Positions 10,809-18,937 of a stretch of DNA of 64,000 nt are shown here, one piece after another. The stretch covers positions 620,001-684,000 of the forward strand of contig NZ_NIOF01000001.1 in NCBI RefSeq assembly GCF_002205645.1, read 5' to 3'. The notes beneath the pieces are model-generated. The model saw only the letters and a list, made by a program, of their open reading frames with translations, did no database searches and was not told where the DNA came from. How positions within the stretch are numbered: position 1 is the first letter of the stretch; every line of letters begins with the position of its first letter. Both the position numbers and the translations under genes were made by a program. This DNA comes from Roseateles aquatilis. GTDB lineage: Bacteria > Pseudomonadota > Gammaproteobacteria > Burkholderiales > Burkholderiaceae_C.

Positions 10809-12032
10809 CTACGGCCGATGGCCCGTGCGCTTCGGGATCCACCGTCCCAGCATCGCCGCCGCCGCCAGCGCCATCACGCCGGCCGCCGCGATGCCTCCCG
10901 CGAGCGACACCCCGGCCACCAGCACCGACAGCAGCGCCGGCCCGCACGAGCCGCCGACGTCCGACAGAAAGCGCCACACGCCCAGGAAGTAGGCGCGACC
11001 GTGGCGCGGCGCGTGGTCGGCGCCCAGCGTCATGATCAAGCCCGAGCCGATCCCGTTGCCGAAGCCGACCGCCGTCGCGGCCAGCAACAGCGACACGAAG
11101 CCGGTGGTGAACGGCATCCACAACATCGCCGCGCCGATGACGAGCATCGACGGCACGGCGACCCAGCGGCGGCCCTTCAGGTCCATGACCCGTCCGGCCG
11201 GATAGAACATCAGCATCTCGATGCCGCCGGCAATGCCGTAGATCAGCGACGCCAACGCCGGCGCGAGCGCCAGATGGTCCGCCCACAGCGGGATCGCGGC
11301 CTGGCGGGAGGCGCGCACGGCGCTCACCAGCAGGATGCCCAGGCCGAGGGTAAGGAACACGCGCCGATGGTCCGCCAGGATCGATCCCAGCGAGACCGGC
11401 GCCGGCGCGGCCTGCCCGCCGGCCAACGGCGGGCTGACCAGGTCGGGCAGCCGCGCGCCTACCGCCGCCGCGCACAGCACCCCGGCGATGCCGACCGCGA
11501 ACGCGGCCGAGATCCCGAACGCATGCACCGCCGCCGCCGACAGGAACGGCCCGATGAACATGCCGATGCGCATCACGCCGCCCAGCGTCGACAGCGCGCG
11601 GGCGCGGTAGACGACGGGCACGGCCTCCGTCAGATAACTCTGCCGCGCCAGGTTGTAGACCGCCTGCGACATGCCCACCATGAAGCAGCCCGCGGCGAAG
11701 GGAAACAGGCCCTGCGTGAAGACGCACAGCGCCATGCCCAGGGCGCTCCACAGGCCCGCGACGACGATGGCCCAGCGCTCGCCCCAGCGCATCGTGATGA
11801 ACGACGCCGGGATGTTGTTGAGCAGCGAGCCCAGGCCGATCAGCGTGACGATGAAGGCCGCCATCGACACCGAGGCGCCGAGGTCGCGCGCCATCAGCGG
11901 CACGATCGGCAGGATGGCGCCCTCCCCCAGCCCGAAGAGCAGCGACGGACCGAAAGCGGGGACGGCGATCCTGCGCAGCGAGAACTCGGCGGCGGTGCTG
12001 GGCTCGTCGGAGGTGGGGAGCGTGGACGACAT
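10809..12032 (-). CDS. MFS transporter, 12 helices
   Basis: 407 residues from the ATG at 12032. The open frame continues upstream but gives only basic non-membrane sequence there. About twelve hydrophobic helices are visible. After helix 2 there is MRWGERWAIV, where the MFS motif A usually lies, and a second copy reads GRVMDLKGRRW in the central half. The tail is short and basic. The family includes drug and sugar-phosphate exporters; nothing in sequence or neighbourhood fixes a substrate. It is divergent from the TPR-acetyltransferase gene (136-base gap) and convergent with cheW. No strong ribosome site precedes the chosen ATG, so the exact start is less sure. Confidence 0.85.
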   Translation of the reverse strand: MSSTLPTSDEPSTAAEFSLRRIAVPAFGPSLLFGLGEGAILPIVPLMARDLGASVSMAAFIVTLIGLGSLLNNIPASFITMRWGERWAIVVAGLWSALGMALCVFTQGLFPFAAGCFMVGMSQAVYNLARQSYLTEAVPVVYRARALSTLGGVMRIGMFIGPFLSAAAVHAFGISAAFAVGIAGVLCAAAVGARLPDLVSPPLAGGQAAPAPVSLGSILADHRRVFLTLGLGILLVSAVRASRQAAIPLWADHLALAPALASLIYGIAGGIEMLMFYPAGRVMDLKGRRWVAVPSMLVIGAAMLWMPFTTGFVSLLLAATAVGFGNGIGSGLIMTLGADHAPRHGRAYFLGVWRFLSDVGGSCGPALLSVLVAGVSLAGGIAAAGVMALAAAAMLGRWIPKRTGHRP

Positions 12033-12168
12033 GGGTCTGGGCGGCCGGACAAGGGACGGCGTGGCGGATGGCGGACGACGCGCGGAACAGGGAGTCTCGT
12101 TCAAACCGGCCGGTCGGCGCGCCGCGGTGCCCGGCATGTCGGCGCCTATCGCCCGGTAGACTGGTCCG

Positions 12169-13284
12169 ATGACCTCATCCGCATCGCCCGCCGCTCCGCT
12201 CCACGACGCCTGGACCCTGCGCATCGACGACGTCTGGCGTCGCGCGCCCGGCCTGGCCGGCGAGCAACTGATCGCCGAGATCGACGCGCTCGCGGCCGAG
12301 CGCCCATCCACCGACGCACGCGCCCTCTTCGAGCGTGCCTGCGCCCGCGACACCGCGGGCCGCGAGGCGGAGGCCGAAGGCTTCTACCGGGCGGCGCTCG
12401 AAAGCGGCGGCCTGGACCCCTACCGCCGCACGCGCGCGGTGATCCAGCTCGGCAGCACGCTGCGTTGGCTGGACCGCCTCGACGAGAGCGAGGCGATGCT
12501 GATCGGCGAGCTCACCCACCACCTGCAGCCCGGCAACGACCGCCCCTTGCACGACGAGGCCCGCGCGATCCTGGCGCTGACCTATGCGGCGCAGGGCCGC
12601 GGCAACGAAGCGGCGGGGCTGGCCCTCGCGGCCCTGGCGCCCCGGCTATCGCGCTACAACCGCTCGATGCTGGCCTGCGCGAAGCAACTGACCGGCGAGG
12701 TCTGGGACGGCGGCCCGGCGCCCACGACCGCCGCCGCCCCGGTGACCTTGACGGAGGGCGATCTCATCCTCCGTCCCTATCGCCCCGCCGACCTGGCCGA
12801 GTTCGTCACGGCCGTGCGCGAGTCCCATGCCTCGATCGGGCGCTGGATGAAGTGGGCGCATGCGGGGTTCTCGGAGGCCGACGGGGCCGCGTGGTTCGAC
12901 GCTTGCGCGCGCGGATGGGAAGCCCGCACGGCCTTCGAGTTCGGCATCTTCGACCGTGAAAGTGGCGCCTTCGTCGGCGGTGGCGGGCTCAACAGCCTGC
13001 ATGCGGCGCATCCGTTCTGCAATCTCGGCTACTGGGTGCGCGACTCGCGTCACCGCCAGGGCGCCGCGTCCGCCGCGGTGCGGGCGCTGAGCCGACACGC
13101 GTTCGAGGTGCTGAAGATGGCGCGCGTGGAGATCGTCGTCGCGGAAGGCAACGAGCCCAGCCTGGCCGTCGCCCGGCGATGCGGCGCGCAGCACGAGGGG
13201 CTGCTGAGGAATCGCATCCTCGGCGTGGACGGCCAGCCGTGGGATGCGCATATGTTTTCGCTGGTGGCGCCGGCGACGCGTTGA
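12169..13284 (+). CDS. Fusion of an N-terminal TPR domain to a GNAT acetyltransferase
   Basis: 371 residues. Residues 1-185 are alpha-helical with TPR character (ARALFERACARDTAGREAEA, then AILALTYAAQGRGNEAAGLA) and resemble the TPR_5 family. Residues 190-365 are a RimJ/RimL-type GNAT domain: LRPYRPADLAEF at its start, the acetyl-CoA loop RHRQGAASAAVRAL, and the late EGNEPSLAVARRCGAQHEG block. GNAT enzymes of this group acetylate protein N-termini or small amines. The TPR part could present the target protein, which is inference. The frame is open with no stop or shift between the domains, so the fusion is not an assembly artefact at the sequence level. The gene is convergent with an IclR regulator. 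Confidence 0.8.
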   Translation: MTSSASPAAPLHDAWTLRIDDVWRRAPGLAGEQLIAEIDALAAERPSTDARALFERACARDTAGREAEAEGFYRAALESGGLDPYRRTRAVIQLGSTLRWLDRLDESEAMLIGELTHHLQPGNDRPLHDEARAILALTYAAQGRGNEAAGLALAALAPRLSRYNRSMLACAKQLTGEVWDGGPAPTTAAAPVTLTEGDLILRPYRPADLAEFVTAVRESHASIGRWMKWAHAGFSEADGAAWFDACARGWEARTAFEFGIFDRESGAFVGGGGLNSLHAAHPFCNLGYWVRDSRHRQGAASAAVRALSRHAFEVLKMARVEIVVAEGNEPSLAVARRCGAQHEGLLRNRILGVDGQPWDAHMFSLVAPATR

Positions 13285-13301
13285 ACGTGGGGCGGGAGCG
13301 C

Positions 13302-14150
13302 TCACCCCGGAAACCGCCCGCCCATCTCCCGCATCAACCCTGCCGCCGCCACCGTGAGTCCACGCGCGACCGCGCCGTCCCAATCCGCATTGAAGGCCCC
13401 CGACGGCCCGATCGCCGTCAGCGCAAGCACCATGGCGGCGTCGCTGTCGAAGACCGGCGCGGCGAAGGCGCTGACGCCCTCGACGATGCCGTCGACCGAG
13501 CGATGCAGCGCCCGGCCGCGGATCTCGGCCAGCGTGCGCGAGAACTCCGCCCATGACGGCACCGTCTGCGGTCGGTCATGGCGGCCGACGCGCGCCAGGT
13601 CCAGCGGGCCCTTCTGCCGCGCATCGGCGAGCATGGCCTTGATCTCCGCCGCCGGCCGGTAGGCCGCGAACAGCGGACCGGAGGCCGTGTCCGACAGCGA
13701 CACCACCGTGCCGTGCCGCATCGTCACGTGCACCGCCGCCGGCGACGCCGCCGTGCGGACGATGGTCGCGCCGTTCGAGCCCCAGACCGCGATGGCCACC
13801 GTGTGGCCGATCTCCTGCGCCAGGTCCTCCAGCCGCGCCGTCGCCAGCCGGATCGGATCCAGCTGCTGCATGCCGATCAGGCCCATCTCCATCGCCAGCG
13901 GACCCAGGCCGTAATAGCCGGTCGCCGGATCCTGGCTCATCAGCCCCAGCTTGCAGAAGCTGACCAGGTAGGGATGCGCCTTGGCCGGGCTCATGTCCGC
14001 GGCCTGCGATAGCGTCTTCAGCGCCATCGGCTGGCCCCGCGCCGCAGCGGCCTTCAGCAGACGCCCCCCCACCTCGATGCTCTGGATGCCGCGGCGATCC
14101 TCGCGATCGTCCCGGTCTTCTCGGTCGGCGGCAGTGTCTTCGGTGCTCAT
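13302..14150 (-). CDS. IclR family regulator of the homogentisate cluster
   Basis: 282 residues from the ATG at 14150. After a charged N-terminus, an IclR winged helix-turn-helix spans about 20-85 (LSQAADMSPAKAHPYLVSF), and the effector-binding GAF-like domain runs from about 95 to the end with SDTASGPLFAAY. It is transcribed divergently from the aromatic operon starting at 14353, and such regulators usually bind the shared region. HmgR of Pseudomonas putida, an IclR repressor of hmgABC responding to homogentisate, is the obvious model; that this protein does the same is inference. The start is uncertain because no clear ribosome site precedes it and the frame is open further upstream. Confidence 0.85.
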   Translation of the reverse strand: MSTEDTAADREDRDDREDRRGIQSIEVGGRLLKAAAARGQPMALKTLSQAADMSPAKAHPYLVSFCKLGLMSQDPATGYYGLGPLAMEMGLIGMQQLDPIRLATARLEDLAQEIGHTVAIAVWGSNGATIVRTAASPAAVHVTMRHGTVVSLSDTASGPLFAAYRPAAEIKAMLADARQKGPLDLARVGRHDRPQTVPSWAEFSRTLAEIRGRALHRSVDGIVEGVSAFAAPVFDSDAAMVLALTAIGPSGAFNADWDGAVARGLTVAAAGLMREMGGRFPG

Positions 14151-14222
14151 GCTTGTGTCGGTGGAGGGCCCGGCGCAGTATCCGTCGCATTCCGCGAACC
14201 GCCCCCGCAAAGCCCGCACCAT

Positions 14223-14262
14223 CGACGAATGAATTCGATAATGTTGAATGGATTCCACGTCG
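14223..14262. promoter_or_regulatory. Imperfect dyad in the divergent IclR/aromatic operon promoter region
   Basis: An AT-richer stretch in a very GC-rich context. It is framed by CGACG on the left and CGTCG on the right, with AAT and ATTC elements arranged as an imperfect inverted repeat around GATAATG. Its place between the divergent regulator and operon makes it the best candidate for the IclR operator. The dyad is imperfect and no promoter hexamers were assigned. Confidence 0.3.
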
Positions 14263-14352
14263 GCGCTATATTCGCACCGCATTCGCGAGCAACGAACGCG
14301 TTCCGTTTTGTCTAACGACCTTCCCACAGGTCCGCAGGAAAGAGCCGCCGCC

Positions 14353-15327
14353 ATGACCCAGACCCGCCCGTCGACCACCAGGACATTCGCCAGCCACGCC
14401 GACGTCGAGGAGAAAAAGGTCTCCTTCGTCAAGCTCAGCGACAACGCCTACGCCTACACCGCCGAGGGCGACCCCAACACCGGGATCATCATCGGCGACG
14501 ACGCGGTGATGGTCATCGACACGCAGGCCACGCCGGTGATGGCGCAGGACGTCATCCGCCACATCCGCGCCGTCACCGACAAGCCCATCAAGTACGTCGT
14601 GCTGAGCCACTACCACGCGGTGCGCGTGCTGGGCGCGTCGGGCTACGCGCCCGAGCACATCATCGCCAGCCGCGATACCTACGACCTGATCGTCGAGCGC
14701 GGCGAGCAGGACAAGGCCAGCGAGATCGGCCGCTTCCCGCGCCTGTTCCGCAACGTCGAGTCGGTGCCGCCCGGCCTGACCTGGCCCACCCTCACCTTCA
14801 GCGGCACGATGAGCCTCTGGCTCGGCCAGCTGGAAGTGCAGCTGATTCAGCTCGGACGCGGTCACACCAAGGGCGACACGGTCGTGTGGTTGCCTCAGCA
14901 GAAGATCCTGTTCTCCGGCGACCTGGTGGAGTTCGACGCCACGCCCTATGCCGGCGACGCCTACTTTCGCGACTGGCCGCAGACGCTCGACAACATCGCC
15001 GCGCTGGAGCCGGTCGCCCTGGTGCCGGGCCGCGGCGCGGCGCTGACGACGCCCGACCGCGTCGCCCAGGGCCTGGCCGGCACGCGTGCGTTCATCGCCG
15101 ACCTGCACGCGTCGGTGACGGCGGGTGTCGCCGCCGGCAAGGACCTGACCGCCGTGTACCGCGAGACCCACGCGGCGATGAAGCAGAAGTACGGCCACTG
15201 GGTCATCTTCGACCACTGCATGCCCTTCGACGTGACCCGCTGCTACGACGAGGTCACCGCGCACCCCGATCCCCGCATCTGGACCGCCGAGCGCGATCTG
15301 GAGATGTGGAAATCGCTGGAAGGCTGA
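14353..15327 (+). CDS. Beta-lactamase-fold hydrolase with altered HxHxDH motif, first gene of the homogentisate operon
   Basis: 324 residues from the ATG at 14353, chosen for its AGGAAAG ribosome site; an ATG at 14248 in the same frame lacks one. The fold is clear: beta-strand and Asp in VMVIDTQAT, then LSHYHAVRVLGA at 85-96, later LGRGHTKGDTVVW and FSGDLVEFD. The canonical HxHxDH signature reads HYHAVR at 86-91, so the Asp and third His needed for the second metal are replaced by Val and Arg. It may bind one metal or act on a different substrate. It opens an operon ending in hmgA and a fumarylacetoacetase gene, so a thioester or lactone intermediate of aromatic breakdown is a reasonable but unproven substrate. 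Confidence 0.85.
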   Translation: MTQTRPSTTRTFASHADVEEKKVSFVKLSDNAYAYTAEGDPNTGIIIGDDAVMVIDTQATPVMAQDVIRHIRAVTDKPIKYVVLSHYHAVRVLGASGYAPEHIIASRDTYDLIVERGEQDKASEIGRFPRLFRNVESVPPGLTWPTLTFSGTMSLWLGQLEVQLIQLGRGHTKGDTVVWLPQQKILFSGDLVEFDATPYAGDAYFRDWPQTLDNIAALEPVALVPGRGAALTTPDRVAQGLAGTRAFIADLHASVTAGVAAGKDLTAVYRETHAAMKQKYGHWVIFDHCMPFDVTRCYDEVTAHPDPRIWTAERDLEMWKSLEG

Positions 15328-15357
15328 GGCCCCGGCTCGACCGCCATCAGCGCCGCC

Positions 15358-17253
15358 ATGAACACTGGCATGAGCACCGGCATCCACGCCCCGACCGGGA
15401 CCGCGAGCCAACCCGTGATCGGCGCCGCACGCGCCGCCCGGATCGACTCCGCGGCCGATGCATCGACCGACACCGCTGGCGACACGACGCCGGATGGCGC
15501 CATCGACTACCAGCAGGTCGTCTACCCGTATCGACGCAGCGTCGATCAGGATGGCCCCTTTCCGGCGCGCCATCCCGTCGTCGTGGTCGGCGCGGGGCCG
15601 GTGGGGCTGACGGCGGCGATCGACCTCGCGCTGCAAGGCGTGCCGGTCGTGCTGCTGAACAACGACGGCCGCCTGTCCGTCGGCTCGCGCGCGCTGTGCT
15701 TCGCGAAACGGACGCTGGAGATCTTCGACCGCCTGGGCTGCGGCCAGCGCATCGTCGACAAGGGCGTGTCCTGGGGCGTCGGCCGCGTGTTCTTCCGTGA
15801 CGAGCAGGTCTATCAATTCGATCTGCTCGCCGAAGCCGGCCACCAGCGTCCGGCCTTCGTGAACCTGCAGCAGTACTACGTCGAGGGCTTCCTGGTCGAG
15901 CGCGCGCTCGGGCTGCCACTGATCGATCTGCGCTGGCATCACGGCGTCGTCGGGGTCGAGCAGCGCGAGGACCACGTCGAACTGCGGGTGGAGACGCCCG
16001 AGGGCCCTTACACGCTGCATGCGGCCCATGTCGTCGCCTGCGACGGCTCGCGCTCCACGGTGCGCCGCGCCATCGGACAGGAGAGCCACGGCCGCACCTT
16101 CAAGGACCGCTTCCTGATCGCCGACGTGCGCATGAACGCGCCCTTCCCCGCCGAGCGCTGGTTCTGGTTCGACCCGCCCTTCCACCCCGGCCAGAGCGTG
16201 CTGCTGCATCGCCAGCCGGACGGCGTGTGGCGCATTGATTTCCAGCTCGGCTGGGACGCGGATCCGGAGCTCGAGAAGCGCCCCGAACGCATCCTGCCGC
16301 GCGTGCGCACGCTCATGCATCAAGCGTCGATCGCCGCCGGCGGCGACGGCGTCGTGCCCGACATCGAGCTGGTGTGGGCCAGCGTCTACACCTTCTCCTG
16401 CATGCGCATGGACAGCTTCCGCCACGGCCGCGTGCTCTTCGCCGGCGACGCGGCGCATGGCGTGTCACCGTTCGGCGCGCGTGGCGCCAACTCGGGCGTG
16501 CAGGACGCGGAGAACCTGGCCTGGAAGCTGGCCGCCGTCGTGCAGGGGCGAGCGCCGCAGGCGCTGCTCGACAGCTACGCGCGGGAACGCGAGTTCGCGG
16601 CCGACGAGAACCTGCGCCACTCCAGCCGCTCCACCGACTTCATCACGCCCAAGAGCGAGATCAGCCGCGTCTTCCGCGACGCGACGCTGACGCTGGCCAA
16701 GGACTTCGCCTTCGCGCGGCGGCTGGTCAACAGCGGACGGCTGTCGGTGCCGGCGGTGCTGACGGCGTCGTCGTTGAATGCCGATGACCAGGGAAACGTC
16801 GGAGATGTCCGACCTGGACAAGAGGTCCCGCATGCCGACGGCGCGGCGAGCCCCAGGCACGCCAACGACGCCGCGGCCTTCGACGGCGCGATGCGCCCCG
16901 GCGCGCCGGCGGTGGACGCGCCGATTCGCCGCGACGGCCACGAGGGATGGCTGCTGCGGCTCACCCGGCCGGGACGCTTCACCGCGATCGTCTTCGAGGA
17001 TGACGAGGCCGGGGCCGGGACTGCCGCCGCCGCACTGAGCGCGGTCGCCCAGGGTTTCGAAGGGCTGGAGGATCCGGTCGTGATCACGATCGCCGAGGCC
17101 GCCGATGTCGACGGCCTGATCCGCGCCCGTTACGACGGCCGCCCCGGCACCGTGGTGCTGCTGCGCCCCGATCAACACGTCTGCGCGCGCTGGCGCGATC
17201 CGACGCCGGCGTCGATCTGCGCGGCGGTGCGGCGCGCGCTGGCGCACGCATGA
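15358..17253 (+). CDS. FAD-dependent aromatic monooxygenase (MhaA-like 3-hydroxyphenylacetate 6-hydroxylase candidate)
   Basis: 631 residues. A group A flavoprotein hydroxylase with the dinucleotide motif VVGAGPVGLTAA (GAGPVG at 78-83), the central ACDGSRSTVRRAIG block, and the FAD ribityl motif FAGDAAHGVSPFGARGANSG (Gly363-Asp364). A thioredoxin-like C-terminal extension follows. The next gene encodes a DUF2783 protein and the next but one encodes HmgA. In Pseudomonas putida, mhaA and the small mhaB encode a two-component 3-hydroxyphenylacetate 6-hydroxylase that makes homogentisate, which fits this order. The substrate is inferred from context; related enzymes act on 3-hydroxyphenylpropionate or resorcinol-type rings. 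The start could also be Met5. Confidence 0.85.
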   Translation: MNTGMSTGIHAPTGTASQPVIGAARAARIDSAADASTDTAGDTTPDGAIDYQQVVYPYRRSVDQDGPFPARHPVVVVGAGPVGLTAAIDLALQGVPVVLLNNDGRLSVGSRALCFAKRTLEIFDRLGCGQRIVDKGVSWGVGRVFFRDEQVYQFDLLAEAGHQRPAFVNLQQYYVEGFLVERALGLPLIDLRWHHGVVGVEQREDHVELRVETPEGPYTLHAAHVVACDGSRSTVRRAIGQESHGRTFKDRFLIADVRMNAPFPAERWFWFDPPFHPGQSVLLHRQPDGVWRIDFQLGWDADPELEKRPERILPRVRTLMHQASIAAGGDGVVPDIELVWASVYTFSCMRMDSFRHGRVLFAGDAAHGVSPFGARGANSGVQDAENLAWKLAAVVQGRAPQALLDSYAREREFAADENLRHSSRSTDFITPKSEISRVFRDATLTLAKDFAFARRLVNSGRLSVPAVLTASSLNADDQGNVGDVRPGQEVPHADGAASPRHANDAAAFDGAMRPGAPAVDAPIRRDGHEGWLLRLTRPGRFTAIVFEDDEAGAGTAAAALSAVAQGFEGLEDPVVITIAEAADVDGLIRARYDGRPGTVVLLRPDQHVCARWRDPTPASICAAVRRALAHA

Positions 17254-17266
17254 GGAGGCACGCCGC

Positions 17267-17506
17267 ATGCCGCTGATCACCACACCGAATCTCGAAGCCG
17301 GCGACGACTTCTATGCCGCGTTGCTGGAGGCGCATCAAGCGCTGACACCGGCGGCCAGCATGGCCTTCAACGCCCGCCTGATCCTGTTGATGGCCAATCA
17401 CATCGGGCGGCAGGACGTGCTGGCGGAGGCCCTGGCCGCCGCGGCAATGGCCGACGCCGCACCAGATTCCGCACCAGATTCCGAATCCCCGAGAGGACCC
17501 GCATGA
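17267..17506 (+). CDS. DUF2783 small protein (MhaB-like coupling protein)
   Basis: 79 residues, soluble and mostly helical, with the family blocks [18 protein letters not shown] and [14 protein letters not shown] strong GAGGAGG site precedes the ATG, and the end overlaps the hmgA start by four bases (ATGA). DUF2783 proteins are found next to flavin hydroxylases of this type; in P. putida the equivalent MhaB is needed for efficient hydroxylation by MhaA. That it couples NADH oxidation to hydroxylation here is inference from family and position. The last 15 residues are low complexity (DSAPDSES). Confidence 0.8.
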   Translation: MPLITTPNLEAGDDFYAALLEAHQALTPAASMAFNARLILLMANHIGRQDVLAEALAAAAMADAAPDSAPDSESPRGPA

Positions 17507-18888
17507 ACGCTCCAGAAACCATCACCCCGACCGCCGCGTCGACCGCCGCCTTGCCCCCCGGTTCCGACCGGCCCGCGTTGCGTTATCAAAGCGGTTTCGG
17601 CAACCAGTTCGAGACCGAGGCCGTGCCCGGTGCGTTGCCCAAGGGTCGCAACAGCCCGCAACGCGCGCCGCTGGATCTCTATCCGGAACTGCTGTCGGGC
17701 AGCGCCTTCACCGCGCCGCGCGTGGAGAACCGCCGCACCTGGTTGTATCGCCGGCAACCGTCGGTGGTGACCGGCGCCTTCCACGCCTACGAGCAGCCGT
17801 TCTGGACCAGCGGCGCGGCCGGCGGCGTCGCGGCGCCGCCCGATCCGCTGCGCTGGCATCCGTTCCCCATGCCCGGCGAGGCGGCGGCCGGCGCGTCGGC
17901 GCAAGGCGTCGACTTCGTCGACAGCATCAAGACCCTCGTCAGCAACGGCGATCCCGACGCGCAGACCGGCATGGCCGCGCTGATCTATGCCTTCAACCGG
18001 CCGATGACCGGACGCGCGCTGATGAACGCCGACGGCGAGATGCTGATCGTCCCGCAGCAAGGCGGCCTGCGCCTGGTGACCGAGATGGGCCTGCTCGACG
18101 TCGTGCCCGGCGAGATCGCGTTGATCCCGCGCGGCGTCACCTTCCGCGTCGACGCGCACGACGGCGCCGCGCGCGGCTACATCTGCGAGAACTACGGGGC
18201 GGCCTTCCGCCTGCCGGAGCTGGGCCCGATCGGCTCCAACGGCCTGGCCAACCCGCGCGACTTCCTAGCGCCGGTGGCCGCGCATGACGCCCACGCCGAC
18301 GGCCCCTGCGAGGTCATCCGCAAGACCGGCGGCGCGCTGTGGCGCAACCAGCAGTCCGTGACGCCGTTCAACGTCGTTGCCTGGCACGGCAACCTGACGC
18401 CGCTGAAGTACGACACGGCGCACTTCATGACGATCGGCTCGATCAGCTTCGACCATCCAGATCCGTCGATCTTCACCGTGCTCACATCGCCCACCGACAC
18501 GCATGGCACGGCCAACTGCGATTTCGTGATCTTCCCGCCGCGCTGGCTGGTCCAGGAGGACACCTTCCGTCCGCCCTGGTACCACCGCAACGTGATGAGC
18601 GAGTTCATGGGCCTCATCCACGGCCAGTACGATGCCAAGCCCGAGGGCTTCCGTCCCGGCGGCGCGAGCCTGCACAACTGCCTGGTCCCGCACGGCCCGG
18701 ATGCCGATGCCTTCGAGGCCGCGAGCACGCGCGCGCTGACGCCGCAGAAGCTGGACCATACGCTGGCATTCATGTTCGAGAGCCGTTGGCGCTTCCGCCC
18801 GTCGGCCTGGGCGCTGCAGGGCGGCTCGCTCGACACGAACTACGCCGCCTGCTGGAGCGGCCTCAAGGACAATTTCAAGGCGACGTGA
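17503..18888 (+). CDS. hmgA: Homogentisate 1,2-dioxygenase
   Basis: 461 residues, the usual length. It opens the ring of homogentisate with O2 to give maleylacetoacetate. The N-terminal signature [13 protein letters not shown] is present. The non-haem iron ligands can be placed by spacing against the human enzyme: His361 and Glu367 in [14 protein letters not shown] and His397 in VPHG, keeping the 6- and 30-residue intervals. It is translationally coupled to the DUF2783 gene by a four-base overlap, and the fumarylacetoacetase gene follows 49 bases later. Tyrosine and phenylalanine breakdown feed the same step, so the gene may serve more than the hydroxyphenylacetate branch. Confidence 0.97.
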   Translation: MNAPETITPTAASTAALPPGSDRPALRYQSGFGNQFETEAVPGALPKGRNSPQRAPLDLYPELLSGSAFTAPRVENRRTWLYRRQPSVVTGAFHAYEQPFWTSGAAGGVAAPPDPLRWHPFPMPGEAAAGASAQGVDFVDSIKTLVSNGDPDAQTGMAALIYAFNRPMTGRALMNADGEMLIVPQQGGLRLVTEMGLLDVVPGEIALIPRGVTFRVDAHDGAARGYICENYGAAFRLPELGPIGSNGLANPRDFLAPVAAHDAHADGPCEVIRKTGGALWRNQQSVTPFNVVAWHGNLTPLKYDTAHFMTIGSISFDHPDPSIFTVLTSPTDTHGTANCDFVIFPPRWLVQEDTFRPPWYHRNVMSEFMGLIHGQYDAKPEGFRPGGASLHNCLVPHGPDADAFEAASTRALTPQKLDHTLAFMFESRWRFRPSAWALQGGSLDTNYAACWSGLKDNFKAT

Positions 18889-18937
18889 ACGGCACGCCCG
18901 CCCTTCCCTTCAACGACCGCGACCGCATCGGATCCCC

